This document shows, piece after piece, positions 5,310 through 5,537 of a stretch of DNA of 5,537 nt. Where the stretch lies: assembly GCA_003242355.1 (NCBI GenBank), contig QGUH01000318.1, positions 1 to 5,537 of the forward strand. Reading direction: 5' to 3'. Every line of letters starts with the position of its first letter. Within the stretch, counting starts at the first letter, position 1. A model generated the notes under the pieces. The model was not told the origin of the DNA and ran no database searches. It saw only the letters and a program-made list of their open reading frames with translations. A program made the translations under genes and the position numbers. Source of the DNA: Pseudomonadota bacterium (lineage in GTDB: Bacteria > Myxococcota_A > Polyangia > Polyangiales > Polyangiaceae).

Positions 5310-5537
5310 CTACGGGCTGCTCGGGGGCGGCGTCGTCTGGGGCTGCCCGGGCGGCGTTTGCGGAGTACCGGGCTGGGGAGTGCCGGGCTGCGGAGTGCTC
5401 TGCGGCGGCGCCTGCGGCTGGGGCGGGGGAGTGGTGCTCGGCGGGGCGCTGTCGCCGGCCTCGGTGCTGCTCGACAGCTGGTACTCGTCGCGCTCGAGCA
5501 CGCCGTCTTGATTGCGATCCACCACGGCGAAGATCTG
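5310..5537 (-). CDS. C-terminal end of an EF-hand calcium-binding protein with a Pro-rich tail (5' part outside window)
   Basis: The frame is open from the right edge of the window to a TAG at 5310-5312, giving 75 visible residues. Visible residues 7-18, DRNQDGVLERDE, form a complete canonical 12-residue EF-hand loop: Asp, Asn, Asp at positions 1, 3, 5, Gly at 6, hydrophobic at 8, Glu at 9 and 12. It is preceded by IFAVV and followed by YQL, consistent with the flanking helices. From ~22 the chain is a low-complexity tail rich in Pro, Gln, Thr and Ser, including PQPGTPQPGTPQ, and ends PPPSSP. This looks like the end of a longer exported EF-hand protein; a GTG at 5525 would cut into the EF-hand unit and is not a credible start. 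Convergent with the HEAT-repeat gene, with 7 bases between the stops. Function beyond calcium binding cannot be told. Confidence 0.8.
   Translation of the reverse strand, partial: QIFAVVDRNQDGVLERDEYQLSSSTEAGDSAPPSTTPPPQPQAPPQSTPQPGTPQPGTPQTPPGQPQTTPPPSSP
5361..5390. repeat. Two imperfect 15-bp tandem units encoding a PQPGT-type repeat
   Basis: CGGAGTACCGGGCTG (5361-5375) and GGGAGTGCCGGGCTG (5376-5390) differ at two positions. A third, decayed unit starts CGGAGTGC at 5391. The units are five codons long and in phase with the minus-strand gene, giving the Pro-Gln-Pro-Gly-Thr repeat in its tail. Length variation between strains would keep the frame. Confidence 0.7.

Overview
The window is very GC-rich DNA with G/C-dominated third codon positions. 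It carries secreted proteins with Pro-Glu and Pro-rich low-complexity tails, and a lipoprotein with c-type haem motifs. Together these suggest a Gram-negative, high-GC environmental bacterium; Myxococcota or a relative is my best guess. This is inference from style and gene families, because no marker gene is present.

Layout from left to right: (i) the 3' end of a + strand gene for a Cys-containing, probably exported protein with a (Pro-Glu)n tail, ending at 405. Its first ~110 bases are abnormally G-rich and may be poor sequence. (ii) A 103-bp convergent gap with a hairpin. (iii) On the minus strand, a DUF488/YeaO-family gene with an unusual basic tail, and upstream of it hisIE, the fused histidine-biosynthesis enzyme for steps 2 and 3. 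A 126-bp gap with a long imperfect inverted repeat separates them. (iv) A 247-bp divergent intergenic region (1802-2048) with two more inverted repeats. (v) On the plus strand, a tight two-gene unit. It encodes a 773-aa lipoprotein with a beta-propeller and two CxxCH haem c motifs, resembling the hydrazine synthase alpha-subunit superfamily, and 14 bp later a 305-aa exported HEAT-repeat protein. (vi) Seven bases past that stop, a convergent minus-strand gene enters from the right edge. Only its C-terminal 75 codons are visible: an EF-hand calcium-binding loop and a Pro/Gln/Thr-rich tail.

The most interesting unit is 2049-5302. Both products are exported, both genes use nearly the same ribosome-binding context (GGAG, then a 7-nt spacer), and they lie close enough to be cotranscribed. 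I infer a cell-envelope pair: a dihaem propeller cytochrome of unknown substrate and a helical-repeat partner. The fold resemblance does not make this an anammox organism, since no hydrazine synthase beta/gamma partner is visible. hisIE and the DUF488 gene look like ordinary housekeeping or accessory genes with no evident functional link to the envelope pair. No RNA gene, insertion sequence or CRISPR array was seen.
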